A DNA stretch of 64,000 bases from Argyresthia goedartella (Eukaryota; Arthropoda; Insecta; Lepidoptera; Argyresthiidae). Position 1 is the stretch's first letter; each line of letters starts with the position of its first letter. Below the pieces are notes generated by a model. The model searched no databases. It saw only the letters and a program-made list of their open reading frames with translations, and was not told the DNA's origin. The stretch is taken from assembly GCA_949825045.1 (NCBI GenBank), contig OX463810.1, positions 36,342,201-36,406,200 of the forward strand. Reading direction: 5' to 3'. Position numbers and translations under genes: made by a program. This document shows positions 12,008-22,125 of the stretch, one piece after another.

Positions 12008-12761
12008 ACAAATAATGAAACATACCGGTTTTTAAGAATTAAAAGAAGTACCCATACAAGAAATTATAGGTATGGCTATTTTCTTAGCCATTTTGATTTA
12101 TTTGTTTAACGGTGAAAATTGGACTCTCCCGAAGTTATCGGAAAAGATCTTTAACTCTAATTATTGAGTTATGTGCCTAGTTATTTGTCATGGTACGATT
12201 AGTATCATATGATGATATAATATCAAAATCATTCGTATTATAATAAATACTATTAAGTTTTTTATCATATTTTATTTTATTTCTGCAAATAAGTAACTCA
12301 ATTTCTATCCACTTCCGGTTTCTATGAGCAAAAAGTTTCGTTAACTGGAGTACATAGCTCAATACTTACATACTACATGCACAATATTCTTTTGCAATGT
12401 TTCGATGTACGGCCTTGAATGTAGTCCTACCTAGTATTTAATATTTCATTATAAAAAAATAAAAATGTATACTCGTACAAAAGATTGTTGTTTTACGTTT
12501 TTCCATTGTACAATGGGACCCTTCGTGTGCGGGTCCGACGTCCTACTCGCACGTGACCGGTTTTATTTATTATCTCGCAAAAGATGAGAAAAGTAGAGTA
12601 CACTCCTCGGGGATGAGGCTGTTTTTGTCTTGGGCACACTGAAACCCCTCACTGCACTTAGGACTTAGTATTAATTCATGGGAATTAAGTATGGAGTCCG
12701 TCGCTACGTTCAGGATTAAATATCGCGCCCCTGGCAAAAGCTTTGTCCCCTAGGTGTGTAA
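12008..12761. repeat. AT-rich sequence with an R2 3'-end fragment
   Basis: No gene. At about 12505-12565, GGGACCCTTCGTGTGCGGG and CGCACGTGACCGGTTTTA match the 3' end of the R2 family. Nothing else was recognised. Confidence 0.4.
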
Positions 12762-12870
12762 TGTACAATGATTGCACAAAATAATGGAAAACAGACAAAT
12801 AGAAAATGTAAAAAGTGCATACACAAAGGCGATATTATCTCTAACAAGATACGGATAGATTGTCCCATAT
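12762..12870 (-). repeat. CR1 3'-tail fragment, diverged
   Basis: AAGGCGATATTATCTCTAAC and an upstream AAAACAGACA segment align with the minus-strand CR1 tails at 10768 and 15256. The match is diverged and incomplete. Confidence 0.4.
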
Positions 12871-13756
12871 ATCTCAGTACACCTGTTTCGGTTCTGGTAG
12901 GATACGTGAAGCTAGAAGTCCACATTTTTTATCATCATCATGCTCAGCTGGGCACAGGTCTCTTTAGCGCCAACCCTCTCTGTCCTGTGGCAACAGCATC
13001 TTGCTGCGGGATGCCCTCGACGTCGACCATCGATCAAGTGGTGTTTGTATTCATAACTAATTTTCGTAAAACTTATTTTTATATAAGTTTTACGGCCCTG
13101 GAATCTGGTCCTTTTAGGCCAATCGTAAAACTTCATGATTTTGAGTTGTCAATATCAACAAGGAGTTTAATTAACATAGCCGACAGAATTGGGGTCGATT
13201 CGTTCAATACCTCCCCGGTTCCAAGGGTATCGAACTATTTAACACAAGAAGTACAATTACTCGAATTGTATTATTGTACAATAAGGCGAATATATGTAGG
13301 TACGTATATATAGGTATATATAGGTACGACTATAATATAATTTAATAGGTCACAAACATAATTATGTAGTTATGTTAAATAATTCTGAAATTACTTCAAC
13401 AAACAACTCAGCTATTTTGGTCAGAACGATTTAATAACACAGTTGTATAATATTCAGTGGTACTTGTCTCCTAATTCGTAATTACCACCCAAATTTTGGG
13501 GAATGATGTAACCAATTATGAAAAACTTTCCACAAGAAACATATTGCTGGTGTACTCTTTGATCCATATTGAATATCAGAATCATCTAAAGAACTTGGCA
13601 CCCATTTGGATCTCAACTCTTTTGTCGGTGAAGTCTCTCTCTCGATGTTGGCTCTTATTAGTCAATAGTGAGACTGTTTTGTTGAGATATCATTACTTTT
13701 TGCAAAGAAATATAATATAATAAAATAAAATAAAAATTAAAGACATTTCGTGCGCA
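12871..13756. other. No gene seen; short dispersed-repeat piece at 12930-12970
   Basis: ATCATCATCATGCTCAGCTG followed by GGGCACAGGTCTC resembles the TCATCAT...CTGGGCACAGG motif common in lepidopteran dispersed repeats. The 181-codon frame over 12768-13313 spans unrelated repeat pieces and shows no protein features, so it is not called as a gene. Confidence 0.4.
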
Positions 13757-14361
13757 TTTTTAGGGTTCCGTAGAGAAATAAGGAACCCTTATAGTTTCGT
13801 CAAGTCTGTCTGTCTGTTCGTCCGTCCGTATGTCACAGCAACTTAATGCAGAAATTTCTATGACTAACGAGTTGAAACTTGGTATGTTGATGTATTTCGT
13901 GAACCACTTTACGATTTTTATACAAAAATTAAGTTAATTAAAGGTGGGGATAATACATGGAACTGAAGCCAAAAAAAATGTTTTTCATCAAACCTATATA
14001 TGTAGGTATGTATAGAATAGGTCTTTAAAAATGACGTTTAGGTTCCTGAAACCATTTTTAATCAAAGTAAATCATTAAAGAGCCAGACCCTTCCAAAGTA
14101 GAAAAATATGTGTCCCCTCTAAGTTTTAAAGTAAGAGAGTGAAAAATCTATAAAATTCACACTTTCAACGAAAATTGGTTTGAACAAAATAAAATAAGCA
14201 GTTTTTAAGATTAAACCATTCATTAAAAACCGCAAAGATAACTTTGTCATTCATACAGACACTATGAAAAACAAAGTTACAACACAAACATCCAGTCACA
14301 TAATTACTTGCTGCAACGGACCTCTTCCTGGGCGAGTCCGACTCGCACTTGGCCACTTTTT
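13757..14361 (+). repeat. R2 repeat, full-length-looking copy
   Basis: It starts TTTTTAGGGTTCCGTAGAG, continues through CAAGTCTGTCTGTCTGTTC and TATGTCACAGCAAC, and ends GGGCGAGTCCGACTCGCACT then TGGCCACTTTTTA. These are the same two ends as the copy at 48336-48725. Length is about 605 bp. No coding capacity is seen, so this is a non-autonomous dispersed repeat of undetermined class. Confidence 0.6.
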
Positions 14362-14410
14362 AAAGAGAGATTTCTTCCAGCAAACCTTGGCAGGACAGAA
14401 AAGTTTATAA
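14362..14410 (-). repeat. CR1 3'-tail stub
   Basis: AAAGAGAGATTTCTTCCAGC followed by AAACCTTGGCAGGACAG is the GGTTTGCTGGAAGAAATCTC motif of the CR1 tail on the minus strand. It sits directly against the R2 end at 14361. Confidence 0.55.
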
Positions 14411-14627
14411 TAAAATGTGAACAAATAATATCTTCCTGCGCCTACAATATGTATAGGCAATACTCTAGCCAGATATTTGGCGCGCAGCTTCCCCGAGCTT
14501 TAGACTAGTCTTAACTTCCTAAGTGGTGTAATTATAAAGGGTAATTTCTGTTGAAATTGCGTAGTGCCGAGACTCCGCGTTCCTATTTGTGTAACAAAGT
14601 GGGCAAATACCGTTCTAAAGTTAGAAT

Positions 14628-14815
14628 TATACCTATACACCAGTCGCGTGCACAGAACTATACCTATACACCAGTCGCGTGCACAGAACTATACCTATAC
14701 ACCAGTCGCGTGCACAGAACATTATACCTATACACCAGTCGCGTGCACAGAACTATACCTATACACCAGTCGCGTGCACAGAACTATACCTATACACCAG
14801 TCGCGGGCACAGAAC
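14628..14815 (+). repeat. 31-bp minisatellite, six units
   Basis: Six head-to-tail units start at 14628, 14659, 14690, 14723, 14754 and 14785. The unit is TATACCTATACACC + AGTCGCGTGCACAGAAC. One unit carries an extra AT, and the last has CGCGGGCAC. Because 31 is not a multiple of three, two overlapping frames stay open across the array; they are artefacts of the repeat. The near identity of the units suggests recent expansion. Confidence 0.9.
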
Positions 14816-15255
14816 ATTTTTCTGGAAATTAAATCAGAAGATGTAGCCTAACAATAAAAATAATGTAAAAAATAATAAAAACTACAAAACACTGAAAAAA
14901 AATGTGTGAAATTTTCTGTCATCATATAGGATATTTATATATTTTCAAAGTTTTTTTAATTTTTTTAGTGTAATACTTGATCTTCTGATTGCTTTCCCAG
15001 GAGAAAGTCCAATGCACGCTACTGCTTTACACCTACGCGTACCCATGTAAGAATCAAACGCCCAATTTGTCATAAAAGCGCTAATGGAAATTGTTTACCA
15101 TCATATCGAAATTGCAGTTACCATGCCACTAAATTACCAGCTATATAGGTGTAGACTGCATAAGTATCAGTAATTTATATTCATATTCTACTACCTTTAT
15201 ACTTTCTGTGCAATAAATTATAAGTAGTACAAACAGTTACAAGAAATGTTGCAAA
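14816..15255. other. No gene seen
   Basis: AT-rich DNA after the minisatellite. No motif, ORF or repeat relationship was recognised. Confidence 0.4.
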
Positions 15256-16290
15256 GGCGAGCTTTTTCTAAAGAGAGATTTCTTCCAGCAAACCTAGGCA
15301 AGACAAGCAGGTTTATGTAACGGGACAATCCTAGTGCGCAATAAAACTGTTATTAATTCTAATATATACTTCATCTAAATACTAGTAAGGTAAGTCCTCT
15401 CGAGTGACACTTTATTTTAATAACACATACAAACTTATAAATGCACCTGGTTACTTACATTGAGTATGAAATTAGCTGCTCCAATAACTTTGTTAACTAC
15501 ATTTTGAGGTCTTAAATCCAACCTATTGATTTTTCACTAATATTATATAGCCTGTTACTCTCACGGTCTCTACAAATCCAACGACACCTCAAAATCCGTC
15601 AAGCTATTTGGAATGTAGCGGATTTTTGAAATTTTAGATCCCCCAGATCTCCGCCATTTTGAATAATTTCCAAATACTGAATCGACAAAAAGAAAACTAT
15701 TTAATTATCAAACCTGCTCACGAGAATTAGTTGAGGAATACGAAAGCATTTTTGCCCATTATACTGAAACGGAGACGCTCCGTGCGCTTCGCTCGTTCGG
15801 TCAAAAATACAATAGATAGCATGCACATTGCACATATATAGTATATCATACATATACCTACATAGATACGGTACCTATTACGGATGAGAAAGGAAATGCA
15901 CGGTCATCTTTTCTTAACAGTGAAAATTGAAGGACTATCCCAAATAGCGCAGGTAAGTACGTTCCACAGTCTGATTGCCCTTTACCTAAACGAGTGTTCG
16001 TAAGCGGAAGTGTTATGCCGAGGAATTGAAATGAGAGACACCGTGTGGGATTTCCGAATGCTAACCCTGGGGAAATGAAACTCAAAATATTCTCGAAGAT
16101 ATGTGATATATGATTTCGCAAAATATTGAACAAATAGGAGAGAAAGTGCATATTAAGGCGAAGACCCACCAAGCTCATTGCGTTACTAGGAGACAATGGT
16201 CATACTTGCGCAGCCCATAGACAAAGCGAATTCCGAGATTTTGAAGTCGTTCGAGTTTGTTCAGTTTTTCTTCGTTCTTAACAAGGGTGA
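15256..16290 (-). pseudogene. Reverse-strand CR1-group element 3' part, interrupted
   Basis: On the minus strand the segment from about 16290 reads LNKLERLQNLGIRFVYGLRKYDH, a match to the block near 21410-21470 of the CR1-group element. It runs on to a DSPSIFT-like end near 15920 and then 3' UTR sequence to about 15810. The remaining UTR and tail (ATTGCGCACTAGGATTGTCC, GGTTTGCTGGAAGAAATC) appear only from about 15375 down to 15256. The roughly 430 bp between them is unrelated and includes CTCCGTGCGCTTCGCTCG and a piece shared with 48545-48640, so another repeat was inserted. Several frameshifts are present. Confidence 0.7.
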
Positions 16291-16345
16291 TTATAAGCAC
16301 TTTTGTCGATCATTTTATATAGGTTTTCACGCTTTTATTGGGTCT

Positions 16346-16385
16346 ACCTGTAATTAAGGAAGTAATTACTTCCTTAGTTACAGGT
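16346..16385. repeat. 40-bp near-perfect palindrome
   Basis: ACCTGTAATTAAGGAAGTAA is followed at once by its near-exact reverse complement, with one mismatch pair (AATTA versus AGTTA). Function is unknown; it could be a collapsed foldback element. Confidence 0.7.
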
Positions 16386-17440
16386 GGTTTCCTTAATTAG
16401 TAAACAAATCTCGCAAGTAAAATTTGACCCACTTCCCGGTTTCCGATTGAGCTATAATTTGGAATAATTTTGTTAGTTCGATGACAATGCAATATTATGA
16501 TACCAACGAGCTGATCTGATGATGGAGCTGGATGGTGGTCACAGGAACTCTGTAATAAAATAACGCAATCTTACCGAGTTTGGGCTGTTAAGAAACGTCC
16601 TGCGAGTAAGTAGTTGATGGATTAGGGAGGGTATCGAGCTGATCTGATGATGGGACCTGAAGATGAATAGTGGAACTCTTCAACGGCTACTAGTAAACCC
16701 CTCGAGCTTGGAATCGCTTGATTTGTTTTAACGTGACAAATACATGTTTTAAGTTTTTTTTTTGCTTATATTTTTTTTTATTAAGTTTTATAATAAAACT
16801 GTGGGGTATTACCACAACATAGAGTCACACCTTTTCCTGTACGGGAGGCAGAGGCACCTTTAGCCAGTTATTCAATACTCCATTATTTGCGTGGCAGGAG
16901 AGCTAGCCCATCGCCGTATCACGCCGCCCACTATAAGGTAATTAAGAACATTTACGGATAGAGTGCTTGCGGCTATCATGTGACCATTACCAGGGGGGTC
17001 TCACTGCACAGTTTAGGTACGTTCTAGCGGGCAAACCGACGGGCGAAAATACAGTTATGTTGCCGCTCGCTTGGCTGACAGTCGCGTCGCGCGCTAGCCG
17101 CTCCTCGCAACTTTTCTATGGTTTTTGCAACAACAATGACTTCAGTACCTAACATTGTAGGGTGTCTAAAGGAATTGTTCACAAATAAAATTCGATTCCT
17201 TTTTTATTGAATACCTTTTTGTATTACTAAAAGTAAACAATGACAATTACATAAGTAAGGAGGTAGGTACCTACCTAGCCTTATAATTTACCTATAGCCT
17301 GAATAAGTACTATAAACACCTCTCTTAGATAGAGTGGACTAAAATTTACAAACACAAATAATCGCACTTAGGTAATCCTACCGTGATCAAGCGAGACAGG
17401 AGTTTATAGGATGACCTTGTGATGTCAGAGTAAAACAAGT
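16386..17440. other. No gene seen; dispersed-repeat fragments and a GC-rich patch
   Basis: 16800-16925 holds GGCAGAGGCACCTTTAGCC and the GCTAGCCCATCGCC motif, a repeat also seen at 18660, 31960, 40605, 48905 and 60825. The CpG-rich patch 17055-17110 (GTCGCGTCGCGCGCTAGCCG) lies in a 61-codon frame with no recognisable product. A short palindrome TAGGTAGGTACCTACCTA lies near 17262. Confidence 0.4.
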
Positions 17441-17649
17441 TCTCAGGCGTAGTAACGCCAGCTGACTGGAAAAAAGAAGTGAATCACGTGGAGAGACTAC
17501 AGCGAGAATACTGGGAACAGGATCATCTAGCAGACGACAACATCACACATTTTTTAATACCACTAGGGGAAGACAGTTCGGAGAGTTCAGAAAGTGAGAG
17601 TGAGGAAGATACAATGTCAGGCATTGAGTCAATAATTTATAGTGACTGA
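17441..17649 (+). pseudogene. Acidic C-terminal ORF fragment, unidentified
   Basis: An open stretch following an in-frame stop reads FSGVVTPADWKKEVNHVER, continues LQREYWEQD, and ends in an acidic serine-rich tail (GEDSSESSESESEED) about 20 residues before a TGA. The codons look protein-like and the acidic end would suit a transposase tail of the Tigger/jerky kind, but that is a guess and no catalytic motif is present. Upstream is closed by stops, so it is a truncated remnant or a terminal exon with no visible acceptor. Confidence 0.3.
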
Positions 17650-18110
17650 GTTTAATAATAAATGTTTTTATAATCAAAATTATTGTTTTTTAATAACAAA
17701 CCCTTCATCAATGATAAATTGATTTGAATAGGTTAGTAGTTTTTTTTTACCTCCACATTTCTCGAAATAACTTTTTTTCACACCGTACCCAGACCGCCGA
17801 TATGACGTCACGAGGTCAGGTGCACAGATATTGTGACCGGGTAGTACCGATTCTGTAGGTGCTTAGTGATTGTTGTAGGTAGCGCAGGTGCGAGCTAGAT
17901 TGCGCTTTATTGTCGCGCAGCGAGAGTAGCTATTTATTTAAGTGTATTTGAGGAGTAATCTTTGTGTACGTAGTACTATTAAGTATTACTATTAAGTATT
18001 ATGTGCCATTACGTACTTGTGGATAATAAAATAAGCTTGACTTTAGAATTCGGTAAAAAACTAATGAAGCCACTCAAAATAGAGTATCAAATAACTGGCT
18101 TACTAAAAAT
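17650..18110. promoter_or_regulatory. Possible promoter-like region with a CRE-type site
   Basis: 17790-17905 contains an exact TGACGTCA-like site (GATATGACGTCACGAGG) and a GC-richer patch ending GTCGCGCAGCGAGAG, in otherwise AT-rich DNA. No transcript can be assigned, so this is weak. The rest is AT-rich with no feature. Confidence 0.2.
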
Positions 18111-18114
18111 ACAC

Positions 18115-18335
18115 CGTGTGACAACCTCTGTGGCTCTGGCTACCAAGCGTGAGGTCTCGGGTTCGATCCCTGGCTGGGGATAGAAAAAAATAACAGTTCT
18201 TGGATGTTTATGCGTGTGATGTCGCTGTTTCTGGTTCCCATGAGACAGGGAATCCTAGCGTGGGGTCAGAAGCACTGTATGTTCCTGTATATAAATGTTT
18301 GTTTATGTTTACGTTTGTGCCTCTGAAGTGTAACG
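18115..18335 (+). mobile_element. SINE-2 copy
   Basis: A tRNA-derived SINE of a second family. The tRNA-like head has TGTGGCTCTGGCTACCAAGC and a B box GGGTTCGATCCCTGG. The body has TTCTTGGATGTTTATG and TTTCTGGTTCCCATGAGAC, followed by CAGGGAATCCTAGCGTGG and the tail TGTATATAAATGTTTG. The minus-strand copy at 49670-49895 aligns along its whole length. No target duplication was established. Confidence 0.7.
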
Positions 18336-18889
18336 TTATGTTTTTTTTTTCGTAAAACCCAATTCTGATACTTTCTTCATAGGTCAAAATCTTCACTTCT
18401 CTGCTTAAACATACCCCGCATCTACCGCCCCTTCTTCCCGTAATTATTATGCACGCCGCGTTGTTCGTCGAAAACTCGAAACTTTAGTAAGCAAATCTGA
18501 GTCGCGAGTCTAATGAAAACTTGTATGAACGACGACGCACTCGTCTCGAATTTCCCTGATACTAAATTACCAGGCGCCTTACGTGTCCTGTAAACTCCAG
18601 CGCTATTTGAAGACACTTTGTACAATATTTATCTTTTACCACAGAATACATAATAGTACAAGTATTAGCCGTTGCGATGGATTAGCCCCCGTCATAATGT
18701 AATATTACGTAACTGGTTAAATATGGGCGCAACTGTGCCTCTGCCACCTAGTATGGTAAAACACTTGACGTCGAATTTGAAGCTGACTTTGTTAGTTCAT
18801 TTTGAAGACTTTTAAATATCCGAAATACATTTTTTATATACGAGAATTCTAGATTCCAATTTATGGAAAAGTTGTCAAAATGAATGCAG
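18336..18889. other. No gene seen; dispersed-repeat pieces
   Basis: Contains a GCGATGGATTAGCCCC piece (about 18673) and TGTGCCTCTGCCACC (about 18731) of the repeat also found at 16800 and 31960. Frames on the minus strand show no protein features. Confidence 0.4.
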
Positions 18890-19189
18890 CCGGCCTTATT
18901 TGTCACCTCGGCACTTGACCACAGAGGAAGAAAGGACCAGAGACAAAGGTTCATAGAACCACGCCGTCGTCGTAGGTAACCTACTACAAGCATACTGCGC
19001 ATTTGGGAGTGAGCACTGGCCGCTGTGTCGCGTACGCGCCGCCACTGGATAAAACCGGTTTACGCTCGTTCGGGCAGTGCCCCAAACGGAGGGCCTGCAC
19101 AAACCACGTCTTATTTGTCTAATTGTTTGATGGAAAATAAACTGTAAATAGTCATTAAAGTGTTTAAGTGTACGTTTTGGACTTTCAAA
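18890..19189 (+). promoter_or_regulatory. Likely promoter and 5' UTR of the THAP-like gene
   Basis: A CpG-rich patch (19000-19060, with CTGTGTCGCGTACGCGCCGC) stands out from the AT-rich surroundings and lies 130-190 bp before a well-placed ATG. From about 19105 the sequence becomes AT-rich, like a leader. No TATA box or mapped start is visible. The call depends on the downstream exon being real. Confidence 0.4.
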
Positions 19190-19274
19190 ATGGTGTACTG
19201 TACTGTTTGTATGAATAATATAATAGAAACAGAAAAGAAATTTCATATTTTAACTATCCCAAGGAGTCTACTAG
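19190..19274 (+). CDS. Candidate first coding exon, THAP-like zinc finger start
   Basis: The ATG at 19190 sits in a good insect start context (TTCAAAATGG). It opens 28 codons reading MVYCTVCMNNIIETEKKF, then HILTIPRSLL, and ends at 19274 with CTAG followed by the donor GTAAGTAAGT. The pattern M-x2-C-x2-C, an Asn after the second Cys, an FH pair and then a Pro matches the start of the C2CH THAP DNA-binding finger. The remaining Cys and His would lie in later exons, which were not found with confidence. The exon ends in phase 1. The ORF is too short to stand alone, so this is a splice-based inference. A CR1-group element begins about 100 bp downstream, within the predicted intron. Alternative: a THAP exon of a P-like transposon. 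Confidence 0.45.
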
Positions 19275-19373
19275 GTAAGTAAGTGAATACCAGACTAGGT
19301 ACACCTATTTAAAATGTTAAAGTAGGTAGCACAAACCGTGTTATTTAGTTAGGTAATTGTTATAAGTATCTTA

Positions 19374-21809
19374 ATGATTTCTATTCTTAATGATTTGAAA
19401 CTTTACGATGACACTCTCATTCTTGGGGATTTCAACACTTGTCTCCTCAAAAATGATTCTCGTTCAGCCAAGCTTAGGTCAATAGTAGATTCATACAATC
19501 TGCACATTTTGCCGCTTGCGGCCACCCATTCCCAGCCACATTGCTCGCCCTCTCTTCTTGACATCATAATCATTTCCAACCTGGATAAGGTGGCCACTCA
19601 TGGTCAACTTAACTCACCTTTTTCTTTTCACGACCTCATTTACGTCTCATATAAAATTAGGTCCCCTAAGTGCAGAACCAAATTTATTGAAACTCGCAGC
19701 TTCAAAGCCATCAACCTGGATTCCCTCAAGTCTGATGTTTCACTGGTCGATTGGTCCCCTGTCATCTTGAGCGAGAGCGTTGATGACAAAATTCACAGCT
19801 TCAATACAATTGTCCTGGGACTTTATGACAAACATGCTCCCATTAAAAAAGTTAGAGTGAAGCACCTGCCTGCTCCCTGGCTAAACGATGATATCAAGCG
19901 ACTTATGACCAAGAGAGATCGGGCTAAGTGCAGGTACAAAAAGGATCCGACAGATGACAATTTTCTCACCTACAAATCGCTTCGAAATCGTTGCAATCGT
20001 CTCTGTCGCGACGCCAAACGCCGCCACATCTTTGAGTGTATCGAAAGGTACACTCCTGCTCAGGTGTGGAAATTTCTCAGGACACTTGGTATTGGCAAGT
20101 CCCAGGCCCAGGACACGCATTCAGGTAATGTCGATCTCAACGCTCTTAATCAATTTCTCTCCGCACCGCCCGTTGTGATGGACTCTACCGTCAAGCAAGC
20201 CACTCTTCGGAGCCTGCGTTCTAGGTCACTTCCCAACACCACTCCCTTCAACATGAGATATGTCGGAGTTGACACAGTTAAAAGGGCATTGTTGGCGATT
20301 AGCTCCAAAGCAGTCGGACATGACAACATCTGCCTAAAAATGATCTTCACTATCCTAGATGACCTGCTTCCGCCCATAACGCACATTTTAAATTTTTCCC
20401 TTTCAAACTGCTCCTTCCCTACTGCTTGGAAACATGCACTAGTTATCCCTCTCCCTAAATCATCCAATCCCACCTGCTTCAAAGAATATCGCCCGATTTC
20501 CATCTTGCCGATCCTATCAAAAGTCCTCGAATCCATTGTCCATACCCAGTTCTCCCAATATCTATCCTCTAACAACCTATTAAATCCTTTTCAATCAGGC
20601 TTCAGACCGGGTCACAGCACAGTTACGGCTCTACTTAAAGTGACGGATGATATTCAGGTTGCCATGGATCAGAAGCAGCTTTCGTTGCTTACCCTGCTCG
20701 ACTTCAGCAGTGCCTTTAACTGTGTTGACTTTGACATTCTCGTTGAACTTCTCAAATCTCTTAATCTCTCTTCCCATTCTATCAGCTGGTTCGACTCATA
20801 CCTTCGTGACCGTAAACAGCGTATCAAATCGGAGACGACTTGCACGGATTGGTGTGACCTCACCTCCGGTGTCCCCCAAGGTGGCATTCTCTCTCCTCTT
20901 CTATTTTCTATATTTATTAACTCCATCTCCGATGCCCTCTCATCTTCTTATCATCTTTACGCGGATGACTTACAAATCTATCGCCACTTCTCTCCCGATG
21001 ATGTAAACTCTGCTGTGGAGGCGTTAAACGCTGACTTAGAGGGTATTAGAGGATGGGCCTCGTCATTTGGGCTACTGGTTAACCCAAACAAGTCCCAGGC
21101 CATGATTATAGGTACCAGACACTCACTATGTTTGTTGAAGCAACAGTCTGTCCCTTCTGTATCTTATAACGGTACCGTAATCATGTATAGCGACACAGCG
21201 AAAAACCTGGGTGTTGTTTTCGATAACCAGTTAAACTGGTCAACGCATATCAGCGAGGTCAGCAGGCGAGTTTACGCTACCTTTCACTCTCTCAGGAGAC
21301 TTCAGAACTTTCTTCCTCGTCAGACCAAAATTATTCTCGCCCAGTCTCTTTTACTTCCCCTCATTAACTATGCTGATGTTTGCTGGGTAAGCGCAAATGA
21401 AGAGCAACTGAACAAACTCGAACGACTTCAAAACCTCGGGATTCGGTTCATCTTCGGACTGCGAAAATATGATCACGTTTCTCAACATCGCAGGGAGTTC
21501 AATTGGCTTCCGATTCGTCTTCGACGGGACTCTCATATCCTATGCCTGCTCTACAATATTTTGTGGAACCCTCGGTACCCTAACTTCCTGCGTGATCGCT
21601 TCGAATTTCTTTCTTCATGCAGGCCTCGGAGAACTCACATGGCTACTATGCTTAAAGCCCCACAACGCTCCACTGCAGCCTTCGAGCACGGGTTTAGAAT
21701 CCGCGCTATACGGCTGTGGAATGAACTTCCCTGCACCATCAGGGACAGTCCATCACTGAATATCTTTAAGAACCGACTAAAGAAGCACTATCTTTCACTT
21801 TCTATTTAG
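19374..21809 (+). CDS. CR1-group non-LTR retrotransposon endonuclease-RT polyprotein, 5'-truncated
   Basis: The 811-codon frame encodes an apurinic endonuclease remnant followed by a reverse transcriptase. The endonuclease part keeps GDFN (residues 18-21), an SLLDIIIIS block and a SFHDL box, but its N-terminal half is absent. The RT has FKEYRPISILPILSKVLE, SGFRPGHSTVTAL, the motif A aspartate D443 (LLDFSSAF), SGVPQGGILSPLLF and the catalytic YADD at residues 529-532. The C-terminal LERLQNLGIRFIFGLRKYDH and a final basic FKNRLKKHY box follow. The product would nick DNA and copy its RNA at the target site. The uninterrupted frame suggests a young copy, but the missing endonuclease start makes it non-autonomous. 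The start codon is simply the first ATG in the remaining frame. Clade (CR1/L2/Daphne group) is from motif style; a finer call needs a tree. Confidence 0.9.
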   Translation: MISILNDLKLYDDTLILGDFNTCLLKNDSRSAKLRSIVDSYNLHILPLAATHSQPHCSPSLLDIIIISNLDKVATHGQLNSPFSFHDLIYVSYKIRSPKCRTKFIETRSFKAINLDSLKSDVSLVDWSPVILSESVDDKIHSFNTIVLGLYDKHAPIKKVRVKHLPAPWLNDDIKRLMTKRDRAKCRYKKDPTDDNFLTYKSLRNRCNRLCRDAKRRHIFECIERYTPAQVWKFLRTLGIGKSQAQDTHSGNVDLNALNQFLSAPPVVMDSTVKQATLRSLRSRSLPNTTPFNMRYVGVDTVKRALLAISSKAVGHDNICLKMIFTILDDLLPPITHILNFSLSNCSFPTAWKHALVIPLPKSSNPTCFKEYRPISILPILSKVLESIVHTQFSQYLSSNNLLNPFQSGFRPGHSTVTALLKVTDDIQVAMDQKQLSLLTLLDFSSAFNCVDFDILVELLKSLNLSSHSISWFDSYLRDRKQRIKSETTCTDWCDLTSGVPQGGILSPLLFSIFINSISDALSSSYHLYADDLQIYRHFSPDDVNSAVEALNADLEGIRGWASSFGLLVNPNKSQAMIIGTRHSLCLLKQQSVPSVSYNGTVIMYSDTAKNLGVVFDNQLNWSTHISEVSRRVYATFHSLRRLQNFLPRQTKIILAQSLLLPLINYADVCWVSANEEQLNKLERLQNLGIRFIFGLRKYDHVSQHRREFNWLPIRLRRDSHILCLLYNILWNPRYPNFLRDRFEFLSSCRPRRTHMATMLKAPQRSTAAFEHGFRIRAIRLWNELPCTIRDSPSLNIFKNRLKKHYLSLSI

Positions 21810-22125
21810 CTATATAATGTATTAGTATTAGTATATTTGTAAGATATTTATTGATATGCTGTATTTATGTAACTGTGTATGTAGTCTATATTTCTTATCA
21901 ATAGGGTTTTATGTATGTGTAATATGTATTATATTAGAATATAGTCTTAATTGTACGCGCAATTCTTTCCCTTACCTATCATCTCCGTCTCCTATCCAAC
22001 ATGGTTTGCTGGAAGAAATCTCTTTTTAGAGATAAGCTCGCCTTTGTACATGTTTTTTCTATCATAAGTTATCTGTATGTCTGTTTTGTTTAGTACAATA
22101 AAGAAATTACGAAATTACGAAGTAT
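21810..22125 (+). other. 3' UTR and tail of the CR1-group element
   Basis: It contains the module ATGGTTTGCTGGAAGAAATC, then TTTTTAGAGATAAGCTCGCC, and a terminal ACAATAAAGAAATTACGAA repeat of (A)ATTACG. This module recurs, without coding sequence, at 10768, 12762, 14362, 15256 and 30530, making it the signature of the family. No clear target duplication was found around the element. Confidence 0.75.

Noticed and set aside
12768..13313. 181-codon frame on the plus strand
   Set aside because: Covers a CR1 tail fragment, a dispersed repeat piece and AT-rich DNA; no domain, no codon bias.
14628..14815. Possible CRISPR-like array
   Set aside because: Units are directly adjacent without variable spacers, and the genome is eukaryotic; it is a minisatellite.
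14551..14851. Two overlapping 93- and 95-codon frames
   Set aside because: They are produced by the 31-bp minisatellite, which stays open in more than one frame; there is no protein logic.
17795..17815. CRE-type TGACGTCA as proof of a promoter
   Set aside because: A single 8-bp site in 64 kb is not decisive and no transcript start or exon could be tied to it; kept only as a low-confidence note.
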